Shown here one piece after another: positions 53,165 through 62,279 of a stretch of 64,000 nt of DNA. The DNA is from Hyphomicrobiales bacterium. GTDB lineage: Bacteria; Pseudomonadota; Alphaproteobacteria; Rhizobiales; Rhizobiaceae. The stretch's first letter is position 1, and each line of letters starts with the position of its first letter. The stretch is from positions 372,001-436,000 of the forward strand of contig UBZP01000017.1 in assembly GCA_900469965.1 (NCBI GenBank). The letters run 5' to 3'. The notes under the pieces were generated by a model, which had not been told where the DNA came from, made no database searches, and saw only the letters and a program-made list of their open reading frames with translations. The position numbers were made by a program, and so were the translations under genes.

Positions 53165-54172
53165 CTACTCCGTGTAGCGGATACGATGGCAAAGGGTTTC
53201 GGCATCGGCAAGGATCGCCGGATAGGCGGCGGCGAGGTCGGCGAAGCGGGTCTCGCCGGAAATCAGCCTGTCGAGGCGGTCGTCGCACAAAAGCTCCAGC
53301 GCCTTTTCGAGCCGTCGGGCATGGGGCCAGCGCGCCCGCCGCGCCGGCGGCAGCGAACCGACCTGGGAACTGGCGATGGTCAGCCTGCGGGCGTGAAAGG
53401 CGCCGCCGAGCGGCAGGCTGACGGAGCGGTCGCCATACCAGCTCGCCTCGACGATGCGGGCTTCCTGTCCAGCGAGTTCGATGGCTCTCGACAGCGCTTC
53501 GGCCGAGCCGGAGGCGTTGACGAGCACGTCGAACGGGCCCGCCGCCGTCTCCCCGGTCGCAAAGCCGAGGCCGAGTGCTGTCGCCAGCGTCCGCCGGGCC
53601 GGATTGCGGTCGATCAGCAGGACGTCGGTGCCGATGATCCCCGCGGCGAGATGGGCGACAAGGGCGCCGACGACGCCGGCCCCGAACACGGCGACCCGGT
53701 CCCCCGGCAGGATATCGGCGTCCCAGACGATGTTCAGCGCGGTCTCCATGTTCGCCGCCAGCACGGCGCGTGCAGGGGGCAGTCCCTCGGGCAGCGGCGT
53801 CACCGCGTCCGCGGCGACGGTGAAGACATCCTGATGCGGGTGGAGGCAGAACACCGTGCGGCCGGCAAGCGATGGGTGGCCCTGCTCGACCCGGCCCACG
53901 GCCGAATAGCCGTATTTCACCGGAAACGGAAAATCCCCGCCCATATGGGGGCCACGCATGCGCTCGAACTCGCTCACCGGGACGCGGCCGTGGAAGACGA
54001 GGTTCTCCGTGCCGCGGCTGATGCCGCTGAACAGCATGCGCACCCGCACCCGGCCATCCCCCGGCGGAGGCAGCGGCTGCTCGCGGATCTCGCAAATGCC
54101 GGCCGCCGGAATCCACAGGGCACGGGCGCTGGCGGCGCCTGCCATTCCGGCTGTGCCGGTGTCCGGTTTCAT
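53165..54172 (-). CDS. Medium-chain dehydrogenase, zinc-alcohol-dehydrogenase-like
   Basis: 335 residues. The N-terminal GroES-like domain has MLFSGISRGTENLVFHGRVP, where the usual zinc Cys is replaced by a Ser (ISRGTE motif, as in BchC-type proteins). The C-terminal Rossmann motif is VAVFGAGVVGALVAHLAAG. It lacks a structural four-cysteine lobe, so zinc binding is doubtful. It heads the minus-strand operon, 7 bases ahead of the PTPS-like gene. It should oxidise or reduce a side-chain alcohol or ketone of the pathway intermediate. Confidence 0.85.
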   Translation of the reverse strand: MKPDTGTAGMAGAASARALWIPAAGICEIREQPLPPPGDGRVRVRMLFSGISRGTENLVFHGRVPVSEFERMRGPHMGGDFPFPVKYGYSAVGRVEQGHPSLAGRTVFCLHPHQDVFTVAADAVTPLPEGLPPARAVLAANMETALNIVWDADILPGDRVAVFGAGVVGALVAHLAAGIIGTDVLLIDRNPARRTLATALGLGFATGETAAGPFDVLVNASGSAEALSRAIELAGQEARIVEASWYGDRSVSLPLGGAFHARRLTIASSQVGSLPPARRARWPHARRLEKALELLCDDRLDRLISGETRFADLAAAYPAILADAETLCHRIRYTE

Positions 54173-54562
54173 GCGTCTCTCCCTGGCCAGCGGTGCGGCG
54201 AGCTCATCATCTCGCGGGATGCGGAGCCCGGGTCAAGATGCGCCGAAACTGCGGGGCGTGCCAATAGGTCTGTCTCGCCCGTTCTTTCGGTTTCAGGCTG
54301 AACGGGCAATGCCGCAAGCAGCGCGCTTGCGTAGAGGCACAATTTTCTTGTCATTCGATAGGCGTGATTGCCAAGGTAACGGTCTTCGCCAATAGTCCGG
54401 TGGAGATCGCTGCGCGTTCCGATGGAGGCATCGAGGTTGCGAGCCGCATTCCCCCGACGGGTGAGGTGAGGGTCGAGAAAGCCGTCTGTCCAACGACCAG
54501 GAAGGGAGAGAGCCGGTCACATGTTCGAAATCGCGATCCTTCTCGCAGCGGAGTAGGCGAAG
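54173..54562. promoter_or_regulatory. Divergent intergenic region between the dehydrogenase and phosphatidyltransferase operons
   Basis: 390 bases with no convincing gene. It must hold the promoters of the minus-strand four-gene operon and of the plus-strand lipid-type operon. AT-richer stretches occur around 54340-54400. No clear palindrome or riboswitch-like fold was recognised by eye. Confidence 0.4.
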
Positions 54563-55342
54563 ATGCTGTTGGAGGAGACACCGGTCCTGCAGGGGCGCGT
54601 TGCGGAAGGTGCGCCGTCGCGAGCGCTGCGGGCCAATGCGCTGACCGTGCTCGGCTGTGTCTTCGCCGCTGCCGTCGCCGCCTATATGCTTGTCGCCTAC
54701 CACCTGCCGCTCGGCGGTGGCGTCGTCATGGCAGCGGCGGTGCTGCTCCTGTTCATCTTCGCGCTCGTCCTCAGGGGCCTGCAGCATCACGGACACCAGC
54801 GCTTCGGCCTCGCCAACACCGTGACGGCGGTCCGGGCCGCATTGGTCAGCATCATCGCTGCGGCCGTGTTCTATCCGGGTGCAGCGCAGAACATCGCGGA
54901 TGCGCCGTGGATCTTTGTGGCCCTCGTGCTCGTGGCGCTGGTGCTGGATGGCGTCGACGGGTTTGTGGCACGTCGCGAGGCACAGGTGTCCGCGCTGGGG
55001 GCACGCTTCGACATGGAGGTCGACGCGCTGCTGATCCTCTGCCTCTCCACCGCCGCCTTTCTGCTGGGCAAGGCAGGCGCATGGGTCCTGCTCATCGGGC
55101 TGATGCGCTACGCATTCCTGCTCCTGCACTATCCCGTGCCGCGTCTTGCGGGCGCGCTGCCGCCATCGCTGCGGCGCAAGTTCGTCTGCGTGGTGCAGGT
55201 CGCGGTCCTGTGCCTGATCCTGGTGCCCGCTATCGTCCAGCCGGTCTCGTCTTGGCTTGCGGCGATCGCACTGCTTCTGCTTTGCCATTCCTTTGCGGTG
55301 GACTGCTTCTATCTCCTGACCAAGGCCGAGGTGCGGGAATGA
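54563..55342 (+). CDS. CDP-alcohol phosphatidyltransferase family membrane protein
   Basis: 259 residues with about six membrane helices. The catalytic CDP-alcohol motif DG-x2-AR-x8-G-x3-D-x3-D is complete in DGFVARREAQVSALGARF followed by DMEVD (near residue 132). The enzyme transfers a phospho-group from a CDP-activated lipid or alcohol to an alcohol acceptor, as in phosphatidylglycerol or inositol-phosphate lipid synthesis. The acceptor is unknown. Its stop overlaps the FkbM methyltransferase start (ATGA), pointing to modification of the same product. Confidence 0.88.
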   Translation: MLLEETPVLQGRVAEGAPSRALRANALTVLGCVFAAAVAAYMLVAYHLPLGGGVVMAAAVLLLFIFALVLRGLQHHGHQRFGLANTVTAVRAALVSIIAAAVFYPGAAQNIADAPWIFVALVLVALVLDGVDGFVARREAQVSALGARFDMEVDALLILCLSTAAFLLGKAGAWVLLIGLMRYAFLLLHYPVPRLAGALPPSLRRKFVCVVQVAVLCLILVPAIVQPVSSWLAAIALLLLCHSFAVDCFYLLTKAEVRE

Positions 55343-56091
55343 ATGTCCTGTCCAGCGTCGACACGGCGATCGGCGTCACGCGGTCGATGCTGATCTACTA
55401 TGGCCAGCCGTGGCGCCGCCGGCAGCTCAGGCGCTTCTATCGCGAACTGGTCTCGCCCGGCGACCTCGTGTTCGACATCGGCGCCCATGTCGGCAGCCGC
55501 AGCCGGACGTTGATTTCGCTCGGCGCCGCGGTGGTGGCGGTGGAGCCGCAGCCGGTCTTCGCCGACATCGTCGCGATGCACCTTTCCAGACAGTTGAAGG
55601 GCCTCGAACGCGTGGCTGTCGGGGCCGCCGAGGGCGAGGCGACGCTTCATGTCTCGAGCCGCCATCCGACGGTCACGACCCTATCGAAACGCTTCATCGA
55701 CGGTGTCAGCCACAGCGCCGGCTTTCGGGATGTGGTCTGGGACAGCGAGATCCGGCTGCCGGTGACCACGCTGGACCGGCTGATCGACAAATACGGTCTG
55801 CCCGCCTTCTGCAAGATCGACGTCGAGGGCGCGGAAAGCGACATCTTGCGCGGCCTTTCCAGGCCGATCCGGCTCATCGCCTTCGAATATATCCCCGCCC
55901 TGCCGGACGTGGCGCGCGAGTCAGTCGACCGGCTCGGGCAACTCGGACCCTATCGCTTCAAGCGCGTCATCGGCGAGACCCACCGCTTCGTCGATGCCGA
56001 GTGGAAGGATGCGGCCGCGCTGTCGGCCGACCTTGCCACGCTTTCGCCGGACAGCCCGTCAGGCGACATCTACGCCCGCCTGGCGCCGTGA
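55339..56091 (+). CDS. FkbM-family SAM-dependent methyltransferase
   Basis: 250 residues from ATG 55339. SAM motif VFDIGAHVGSRSRTLISLGA, then VVAVEPQP and the FkbM hallmark FCKIDVEGAESDILRGL. FkbM enzymes O-methylate sugars, polyketides or lipid headgroups. It is translationally coupled to the CDP-alcohol phosphatidyltransferase and followed by a sulfatase-fold membrane protein, so an envelope lipid or polymer is the likely substrate; this is inference. Confidence 0.88.
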   Translation: MNVLSSVDTAIGVTRSMLIYYGQPWRRRQLRRFYRELVSPGDLVFDIGAHVGSRSRTLISLGAAVVAVEPQPVFADIVAMHLSRQLKGLERVAVGAAEGEATLHVSSRHPTVTTLSKRFIDGVSHSAGFRDVVWDSEIRLPVTTLDRLIDKYGLPAFCKIDVEGAESDILRGLSRPIRLIAFEYIPALPDVARESVDRLGQLGPYRFKRVIGETHRFVDAEWKDAAALSADLATLSPDSPSGDIYARLAP

Positions 56092-56207
56092 CATCGATGG
56101 CTGGTTCCCGTGCTTGCGAATGCCCCCGGCCTGCGCACGGTCATGTCGATCCGGCCGTTGCAAGTTGCGGCCCGATGGTCTGATGTGCGGGCGAAAGGGT
56201 GAAGCGG

Positions 56208-57851
56208 ATGGTGCGGCTGAATTCGGAAGGTAGGGGCAAGCGGGTCTTCGGGTGGAAGGCCGCCGTCTCCGTCCTTGTCTTCGTCGTCCTTGGTTTTGCC
56301 GCCTGCATCCTGCCGGACAGTCCGGACGCCTTCCATCCACAGGCTCTCCTGCGGCTGCCGATCGAGGTGCCGCTGACAGCACTCGCCCTGCTGCTGCTGC
56401 CGCGGCGGTTGGCCGTGGCGTGCGCGCTCCTTGCCGCGAGCCTCCTCTTCTGTCTTCTGTTCCTGAAGCTTGCGGACATCGGCGTGCTCTCGGCCTTCCA
56501 GCGCCGTTTCGATCCCTATCTCGACATGAAGATGCTGTTCGACGGCTGGAACATGCTCTCCGGCGCAGTCGGCACGGCGGGTGCAGCGCTGGCCATCGGC
56601 CTGGCGGTCGCGGTCCTGGCCATGCTGGTCGGCATCTTCTTTTGGGCCTGCGTGGCGATGACGCGGCTCGGCCGGACTGCCAGGCGGATTGCCGTTGCGG
56701 GCTTTTCGATCGTTCTGGCCGCTGGCCTCGCACTCCTTGCGGCCGGCCCGCGCGGGCAAGCGCAGGGCTTCGCCGATCTGCGGGCGGCGTCCTATCTCGG
56801 TGCGCGGCTTTCGCTTGTGGCCACCTCCGTCGCCGACATCCGGGCGTTCGAGGCCGAGCTTGCCGCCGGGGACGCGCATGGTGCCGGCGGGCCGCTTTTC
56901 TCCCGCGTCAGGGGGCGCGACGTGATCCTCGTCTTCGTGGAATCCTACGGTCGAAGCGCCATCGAGGATCCGCGCTATGCCGGACTGATCGGGCCGCGGC
57001 TCGGGGACATCGGGCGGCGGCTTCAGGGCGCCGGCTTTGCCGCAGCCAGCGGCTGGACGCGCTCGCCGACCGTCGGCGGCCTCAGCTGGCTTGCCCATGG
57101 AACGCTGCTATCGGGGCTGTGGATCGACAGCCAGGCGCGCTACGACCGGCTGATGGAAAGCGATCGGGCGAGCCTGAACCGTCTGTTCCGCGATGCCGGA
57201 TGGCGGACGGCGGCGGTGATGCCGGCGATCACGATGGACTGGCCGGAATCGGCCTATTTCGGCTATGACCAGATCCTGGCCGCGAAGGACCTCGGATATC
57301 GCGGCAGGCCCTTCAACTGGGTGACGATGCCGGACCAGTTCACGCTTTCGGCCTTCGAGCGCCTTGCCCGTTCGCCGGCCGAGGCCGCGGGCAAGCCCGT
57401 CATGGCCGAAATCGCGCTGATTTCCAGCCACGCGCCGTGGACGCCGGTGCCGAAGCTGATCGATTGGGATGCGGTCGGCGACGGCACTGCCTTCGACGGC
57501 CAGGCCGACAGCGGCGAGACGCCGGCGGTGGTCTGGGCCGATCACGATCGCGTCCGCCGGCACTACGTCGAAACCGTCGACTATGCGCTGCAGGCGCTGG
57601 GCGACTACATGCTGCGCTTCGGCCGGGATGCGGTCTTCGTGATCCTGGGCGACCACCAGCCGGCGGCGCTGATCACCGGTCCTGATGCGTCGCGCTCGGT
57701 TCCGATCCACATCGTCAGCCGCGACCACGCCCTCGTCCAGGGTTTCATCGCCGATGGCTTCGACGCCGGCATGACACCGTCTCCGAAGGGGGCGGAACCG
57801 TCGATGGACAGTCTGCGGGAACGCCTGATCCGGCACTTCAGCGGGCCGTGA
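56208..57851 (+). CDS. Membrane-bound sulfatase/phosphotransferase-fold protein (LTA synthase/EptA-like)
   Basis: 547 residues from ATG 56208 (AAAGGG 8 bases upstream; GTG 56199 has no room for a ribosome site). Four to five N-terminal membrane helices (to about residue 185) precede a periplasmic alkaline-phosphatase-fold domain. Metal-site features are ILVFVESYGRS (N-terminal acid), SPTVGGLSWLAHGTLLSG (nucleophile region), ISSHAPWTP and VILGDHQP. Related enzymes transfer phosphoglycerol or phosphoethanolamine from a phospholipid to glycans. It follows a CDP-alcohol phosphatidyltransferase, which could make the donor lipid. Confidence 0.85.
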   Translation: MVRLNSEGRGKRVFGWKAAVSVLVFVVLGFAACILPDSPDAFHPQALLRLPIEVPLTALALLLLPRRLAVACALLAASLLFCLLFLKLADIGVLSAFQRRFDPYLDMKMLFDGWNMLSGAVGTAGAALAIGLAVAVLAMLVGIFFWACVAMTRLGRTARRIAVAGFSIVLAAGLALLAAGPRGQAQGFADLRAASYLGARLSLVATSVADIRAFEAELAAGDAHGAGGPLFSRVRGRDVILVFVESYGRSAIEDPRYAGLIGPRLGDIGRRLQGAGFAAASGWTRSPTVGGLSWLAHGTLLSGLWIDSQARYDRLMESDRASLNRLFRDAGWRTAAVMPAITMDWPESAYFGYDQILAAKDLGYRGRPFNWVTMPDQFTLSAFERLARSPAEAAGKPVMAEIALISSHAPWTPVPKLIDWDAVGDGTAFDGQADSGETPAVVWADHDRVRRHYVETVDYALQALGDYMLRFGRDAVFVILGDHQPAALITGPDASRSVPIHIVSRDHALVQGFIADGFDAGMTPSPKGAEPSMDSLRERLIRHFSGP

Positions 57852-57876
57852 TACCTGGCCACTGAACTTCCCCGCG

Positions 57877-59376
57877 CTATTCGGTGAAGGCCTCCTCGCG
57901 CTTGCGGCTGATGCTGGGCGACAGCACGAGGCCGAGCACGACGACGGCGACGAGCAGCAGCGACAGGCTGAGCGGGCTGCGCACGAAGATCGTCGGGTCG
58001 CCCTGGCTGATCAGCATCGCCCGGCGCAAGTTCTCCTCCAGCATCGGCCCGAGAATGAAGCCGAGCAGCAGCGGCGCCGGTTCGAAACGCATCTTGCTGA
58101 GCGCAAAGCCGACAACGCTGAAACCGGCCATGACGAACACGTCGAACACGCTGTTGTTGATGCTGTAGGCGCCGATGCAGCAGAAGCCGATGATGGCCGG
58201 AAACAGCAGATGATAAGGCACCGTCAGCATCCGCACCCAGAGCCCGATCAGCGGCAGGTTGAGGATGACGAGCATGAGATTGCCCGACCACATGGAGACG
58301 ATCATGCCCCAGAACAGGTCGGGCTCGTCCGAGATCACGTTGGGGCCGGGGGTGATGCCCTGCAGGATCATCGCGCCGACCATCAGCGCCATGACCGGAT
58401 TGCCGGGGATGCCGAGCGTCAGCATGGGAATGAAGGACGTCTGCGCACCGGCGTTGTTGGCCGATTCCGGCGCGGCCACGCCCTCGATCGCACCCTTGCC
58501 GAATTCGGCGCCGTTGGGCGACAGCCGTTTCTCCATGGCGTAGGAGGCGAAGGAGGCGAGCATCGCGCCGCCGCCCGGCAGGACGCCGAGGAAGGAGCCG
58601 AGCGCGGTGCCGCGCAGCACCGGCCAGCGAATGCGCCTGAAGTCCTCTCGCGTCAGCATCAGTCCGGTCACGCGCTTGACGCCGACGGAGCGCTCCTGCT
58701 CGTTCTCGAGATTGCGCAGGATCTCGCAGATCCCGAAGATGCCCATGCTGACGGCGACGAAGTTGAGGCCGTCATAGAGTTCGGGGACGTCGAAGACATA
58801 GCGCGGGGTGCCGCTCTCGACATCGGTCCCGACGGTGCCGAGCAGCAGCCCGAAGACGATCATCGCCATCGCTTTCAGCAGCGAGCCGCTGGCGAGCGCG
58901 ACCGAGGCGACGAGGCCGAGCACCATCAGCGAGAAATATTCGGCCGGCCCGAAATTGAGCGCGACTGAGGCAAGCGGCGGTGCGGCCACCGCAAGCAGGA
59001 TCGTCGCCACCGTGCCGGCGAAGAAGGAGCCGAGTGCTGCGGTCGCAAGCGCTGCCCCGGCGCGGCCGTTGCGGGCCATCTGGTAGCCGTCGATCGCGGT
59101 GACGACCGAAGAACTCTCGCCCGGCAGATTGATCAGGACTGCGGTGGTCGAGCCGCCATACTGCGCGCCGTAGAAGATGCCCGCGAGCATGATCAGCGCG
59201 GATTCCGGCGGCAGGCCGAATGTGATCGGCAAGAGCATGGCGATGGTGGCGGTGGGGCCTAGCCCCGGCAGCACGCCGATCGCCGTGCCCAGAAGGCAGC
59301 CGATGAAGCCATAGAAAAGGTTCATCGGCAGAAACGCCGTCGAGGCACCGAGCCAAAGGTTCGAGAAGATATCCAT
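57877..59376 (-). CDS. TTT large membrane subunit (TctA-like) of the glucarate-linked importer
   Basis: 499 residues from ATG 59376. TctA hallmarks are GVLPGLGPTATIAMLLPITF, YGAQYGGSTTAVLINLPGES, PESANNAGAQTSFIPMLTLG and MLEENLRRAMLISQGDP. It forms the transport core of the third TTT operon element in this window. It is the last gene of tctC-tctB-tctA on the minus strand, next to a LacI regulator and glucarate dehydratase, suggesting hexarate (glucarate or galactarate) uptake. Confidence 0.93.
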   Translation of the reverse strand: MDIFSNLWLGASTAFLPMNLFYGFIGCLLGTAIGVLPGLGPTATIAMLLPITFGLPPESALIMLAGIFYGAQYGGSTTAVLINLPGESSSVVTAIDGYQMARNGRAGAALATAALGSFFAGTVATILLAVAAPPLASVALNFGPAEYFSLMVLGLVASVALASGSLLKAMAMIVFGLLLGTVGTDVESGTPRYVFDVPELYDGLNFVAVSMGIFGICEILRNLENEQERSVGVKRVTGLMLTREDFRRIRWPVLRGTALGSFLGVLPGGGAMLASFASYAMEKRLSPNGAEFGKGAIEGVAAPESANNAGAQTSFIPMLTLGIPGNPVMALMVGAMILQGITPGPNVISDEPDLFWGMIVSMWSGNLMLVILNLPLIGLWVRMLTVPYHLLFPAIIGFCCIGAYSINNSVFDVFVMAGFSVVGFALSKMRFEPAPLLLGFILGPMLEENLRRAMLISQGDPTIFVRSPLSLSLLLVAVVVLGLVLSPSISRKREEAFTE

Positions 59377-59413
59377 ATGCAATCCAATCCGGTTTCGCGG
59401 CTGGCGGGGAGTG

Positions 59414-59893
59414 TCAGGAAAGACCGCCGACGAAGGGGACCCAGGGCCCGAAGGCGCTGACGGGAAGCGACAGGAGCTTCGTGAACAGCAGCACGCAGCA
59501 GGCGGCGAGGAAGAGGCCGAGCAGGATCGAATGACGCCAGTTGGCATAGCGGCTGGCCGACGCGACGCCGACGATCAGGAAGAACATGGTCGGCGCAAGG
59601 CCGAGCCCCGCCAGCACCAGGCCGAAGCCGATCGGCGCAAGGATCACCAGGCCATAGGCCTTCCAGTTCCAGGTCTCAGGGCCGTCCTGTTCCGCCTCGA
59701 CCACCAGCGACTGCCCGATGATGAGCGCGCCGAGCGCCATCAGGATCAGGCTGAGCATGGTCGGGAAATATCCCGGTCCCATCTGGAAGGAGTTGCCGGC
59801 TTCCAGTTCGCGGCCGAACCAGATGAACAGCAGGCCGACAAGGATCATGGTTGCGCCGCCGACGAAGTCGCGGCCGTTTCTTATCTTCAGCAT
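59414..59893 (-). CDS. TTT small membrane subunit (TctB-like)
   Basis: 159 residues from ATG 59893, with four membrane helices and the family segment FQMGPGYFPTMLSLILMAL. It couples with TctA (37 bases downstream). The end is SAFGPWVPF, the usual TctB C-terminus, also seen in the copy at 14374. There is no strong ribosome site, so translation may depend on the upstream gene. Confidence 0.88.
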   Translation of the reverse strand: MLKIRNGRDFVGGATMILVGLLFIWFGRELEAGNSFQMGPGYFPTMLSLILMALGALIIGQSLVVEAEQDGPETWNWKAYGLVILAPIGFGLVLAGLGLAPTMFFLIVGVASASRYANWRHSILLGLFLAACCVLLFTKLLSLPVSAFGPWVPFVGGLS

Positions 59894-59955
59894 GGCATGA
59901 TACTCGCGCGTGAAAGATATGCCGGCCGGAGACGAGGTCCGGCCGGCAGCCGTTC

Positions 59956-60936
59956 TCACTGAAGCGGCACGTTGGCGGCCTTGATCACCTCGGCCCACTT
60001 TGCGGTTTCCTTGTCGATGAAGACCTGGAACTCTTCGGACGTGCTGCCCTCGGGCGTCACGCCCATGGCCTTGAGCTTCGCCTGCATCGCCGGGTCGGCG
60101 ATGATCGCCTGGACTTCCTTGCTGAGCTTCTCGACGATTTCCGGCGGCGTGCCGGCAGGAGCGAACAGGCCGTGCCACGAGGTCGCCTCGAAGCCGGGGA
60201 TGACGCTTGCCATGGTCGGTACGTCCGCCAGGAGATCGGCCTTTTCCAGGCTGGTCACGGCGAGCGCCTTGACCTTGCCGGCCTTGACCTGCTGGGCGGC
60301 GGTCGGGATGTTGTCGAACATCATGTCGACATGGCCGGCGACCACGTCGAGAATGGCCTGGCTGCTGCCCTTGTAGGGGACATGGGTCATCGTGACGCCG
60401 GCCTTGGTGGACAGAAGTTCGCCCGCGAGATGGATCGACGTGCCGACCCCCGAGGACGCGTAGGTGTGCTTGCCCGGTTCCGCTTTCAGAAACGCGATCA
60501 GCTCCTCGACGTTGTTCGCCTTGATCTTGTCCGGGTTGACGACCAGCACGTTCGGCAGGCTCGCGATCAGCGAAATCGGCGCAAAGCCCTTTTCCTTGTC
60601 GTAAGGAAGGCTCTTGTAGAGCGTCTGGTTGATGGCATTCGAGCTCACCGTGCCCATGCCGATCGTGTAGCCGTCCGGCTCCGAGCGGGCGAGATCGCCA
60701 AGCCCGATATTGCCGCCTGCGCCGGGTTTGTTCTCGACGATGAAGCGCTGCCCCAGCCGCTTGTCCAGTTCCTCGGCGACGAGACGGCCAAAGGTGTCCG
60801 TGTTGCCGCCGGCCGCGAACGGCACGATGACCGTCACGGTCTTGGATGGGTAATCGTCGGCGCGGCTCGGCTGCATGCCTGCGGCGCCCATTGCGGCCGC
60901 AACGGCCGCAAACGTCATGAAACGCTTGAGATTCAT
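59956..60936 (-). CDS. TTT-family periplasmic binding protein (TctC-like), putative hexarate binder
   Basis: 326 residues. A signal peptide (MTFAAVAAAMGAAGMQPSRA) precedes the Bug/TctC fold: VIVPFAAGGNTDTFGRLVAE, NKPGAGGNIGLGDLARSEPD and HVPYKGSSQAILDVVAGHVD. It heads the TTT operon, divergent from the LacI regulator with an operator in its promoter. The ligand is inferred as glucarate or galactarate from the neighbouring glucarate dehydratase. Confidence 0.9.
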   Translation of the reverse strand: MNLKRFMTFAAVAAAMGAAGMQPSRADDYPSKTVTVIVPFAAGGNTDTFGRLVAEELDKRLGQRFIVENKPGAGGNIGLGDLARSEPDGYTIGMGTVSSNAINQTLYKSLPYDKEKGFAPISLIASLPNVLVVNPDKIKANNVEELIAFLKAEPGKHTYASSGVGTSIHLAGELLSTKAGVTMTHVPYKGSSQAILDVVAGHVDMMFDNIPTAAQQVKAGKVKALAVTSLEKADLLADVPTMASVIPGFEATSWHGLFAPAGTPPEIVEKLSKEVQAIIADPAMQAKLKAMGVTPEGSTSEEFQVFIDKETAKWAEVIKAANVPLQ

Positions 60937-61008
60937 ACTGTTTCCTCCACTTGCCTGGCCCCTGGCCAGCGCGACTGACCCACTCTTCGAAACCCTCCTG
61001 ACGAAGAA

Positions 61009-61024
61009 ATGGAAGCGCTTTCAT
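61009..61024. promoter_or_regulatory. LacI-family operator ATGGAAGCGCTTTCAT
   Basis: A near-perfect 16-bp palindrome centred on CG, the typical shape of a LacI/GntR-subfamily site. It lies 73 bases upstream of the minus-strand tctC start. A partial second copy, ATGAAAGCG, is at 61142-61150 just before the lacI-family gene, so the regulator probably controls both directions. The surrounding 230 bases are AT-rich and otherwise featureless. Confidence 0.72.
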
Positions 61025-61168
61025 TTTAACTTCAAATTTCCTCACGGCAACCACGGGAGAAAAATTTAATGTCGTTTTGAATCAGCCTTTTAATGTGAAT
61101 AGTTGCTAAATTTCGCGCAAGGGCACTTGATTGTCTGCAAAATGAAAGCGTAACTCATTTTGGCAGAG

Positions 61169-62203
61169 ATGGCGGACATGGCCGAACACGACAAAGCAAA
61201 ACATTTCAGGACCAACGGCCCGGTGACGTTGGCCGATATCGCCAGACTCGCCGGGGTGTCGCCGGTCACCGTCTCGCGCGCGATCAATACGCCGAATCTG
61301 GTCAAGCCGCGCACGCTGGATGCCATCGAGCGCGTGATCGCGAGGACGGGCTATGTGCCGAACCTGCTGGCAGGTGGGCTCGCCTCCCGGAAGACCCGGC
61401 TGATTGCCGCGATCGTGCCGTCCGTCGCCAGCACGATCTTTGCCGAGACCATCGAGGGGCTGAACGCCGAACTGGTGTCCGCGGGCTACCAGCTCCTGCT
61501 CGGCCTGTCCGGCTACGATGCCGGCCGGGAGCTCGAACTGACCCGGGCCATCCTGGCACGCCGCCCGGACGGCATTATCCTGACCGGCATCTCGCACCTG
61601 AAGGAGACGCGCGCGATGCTGACGGGCGCGGGCCTGCCGATTGTCGAGATATGGGATTCCACGCCGTCGCCGCTGGATACCGCCGTCGGCTTCTCGCACT
61701 ACGCGGTGGGAAACCTGGTGGCGGAGCATCTTCTCCTCAAGGGTTACGACCGCTATGCCCAGGTGGGCGCGAACGACCCCCGCGCCGTCCAGCGCCGCGA
61801 CGGTTTCGTCAATCGCCTGGCGGGGATCGCCGAGGTCGAACTGCCGACGATGGACATGGGCACGCCTTCCACCTTCCAGGACGGACGCGTTGCCATGGCG
61901 CAGCTTCTGGATCGCGGATCGGGCACGCTCGGGGTGTTCTGCTCGTCCGACGTCGTCGCGCACGGGGCCATGACCGAAGCTCATGCCCGGGGCTGCAGGA
62001 TGCCGGACGATCTCGCCATCGTCGGCTTCGGTGATTTCGATTTCGCGCCCTTTACCCATCCGCCGCTGACGACCGTGCGGATAGACCGCCGCGACATCGG
62101 CACCAAGGCGGCGCGATCGATCCTGCGAAAGATCGCCGGCGATGAGAACGTGGAGGCGATGATCGACGTCGACTTCCACATCGTTGCGCGCGGAACGGCC
62201 TGA
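61169..62203 (+). CDS. LacI-family transcriptional regulator
   Basis: 344 residues from ATG 61169 (a TTG at 61160 and ATG at 61178 are alternatives). The helix-turn-helix and hinge are VTLADIARLAGVSPVTVSRA and YVPNLLAGGLAS. A type I periplasmic-binding-like effector domain follows (IAAIVPSVASTIFAETIEGL; VFCSSDVVAHGAMTEAHARG; DDLAIVGFGDFDF). It resembles the gluconate-type GntR branch of LacI. It is divergent from the TTT operon and convergent with glucarate dehydratase, and is expected to respond to a sugar acid. Confidence 0.92.
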   Translation: MADMAEHDKAKHFRTNGPVTLADIARLAGVSPVTVSRAINTPNLVKPRTLDAIERVIARTGYVPNLLAGGLASRKTRLIAAIVPSVASTIFAETIEGLNAELVSAGYQLLLGLSGYDAGRELELTRAILARRPDGIILTGISHLKETRAMLTGAGLPIVEIWDSTPSPLDTAVGFSHYAVGNLVAEHLLLKGYDRYAQVGANDPRAVQRRDGFVNRLAGIAEVELPTMDMGTPSTFQDGRVAMAQLLDRGSGTLGVFCSSDVVAHGAMTEAHARGCRMPDDLAIVGFGDFDFAPFTHPPLTTVRIDRRDIGTKAARSILRKIAGDENVEAMIDVDFHIVARGTA

Positions 62204-62279
62204 TCCGGCCCGTCGGTTCAGTGCCCGGCCCGTCCGTCGCATCATCGGCGCCGCCGATCACGGGCCAACATGGCTGCGG

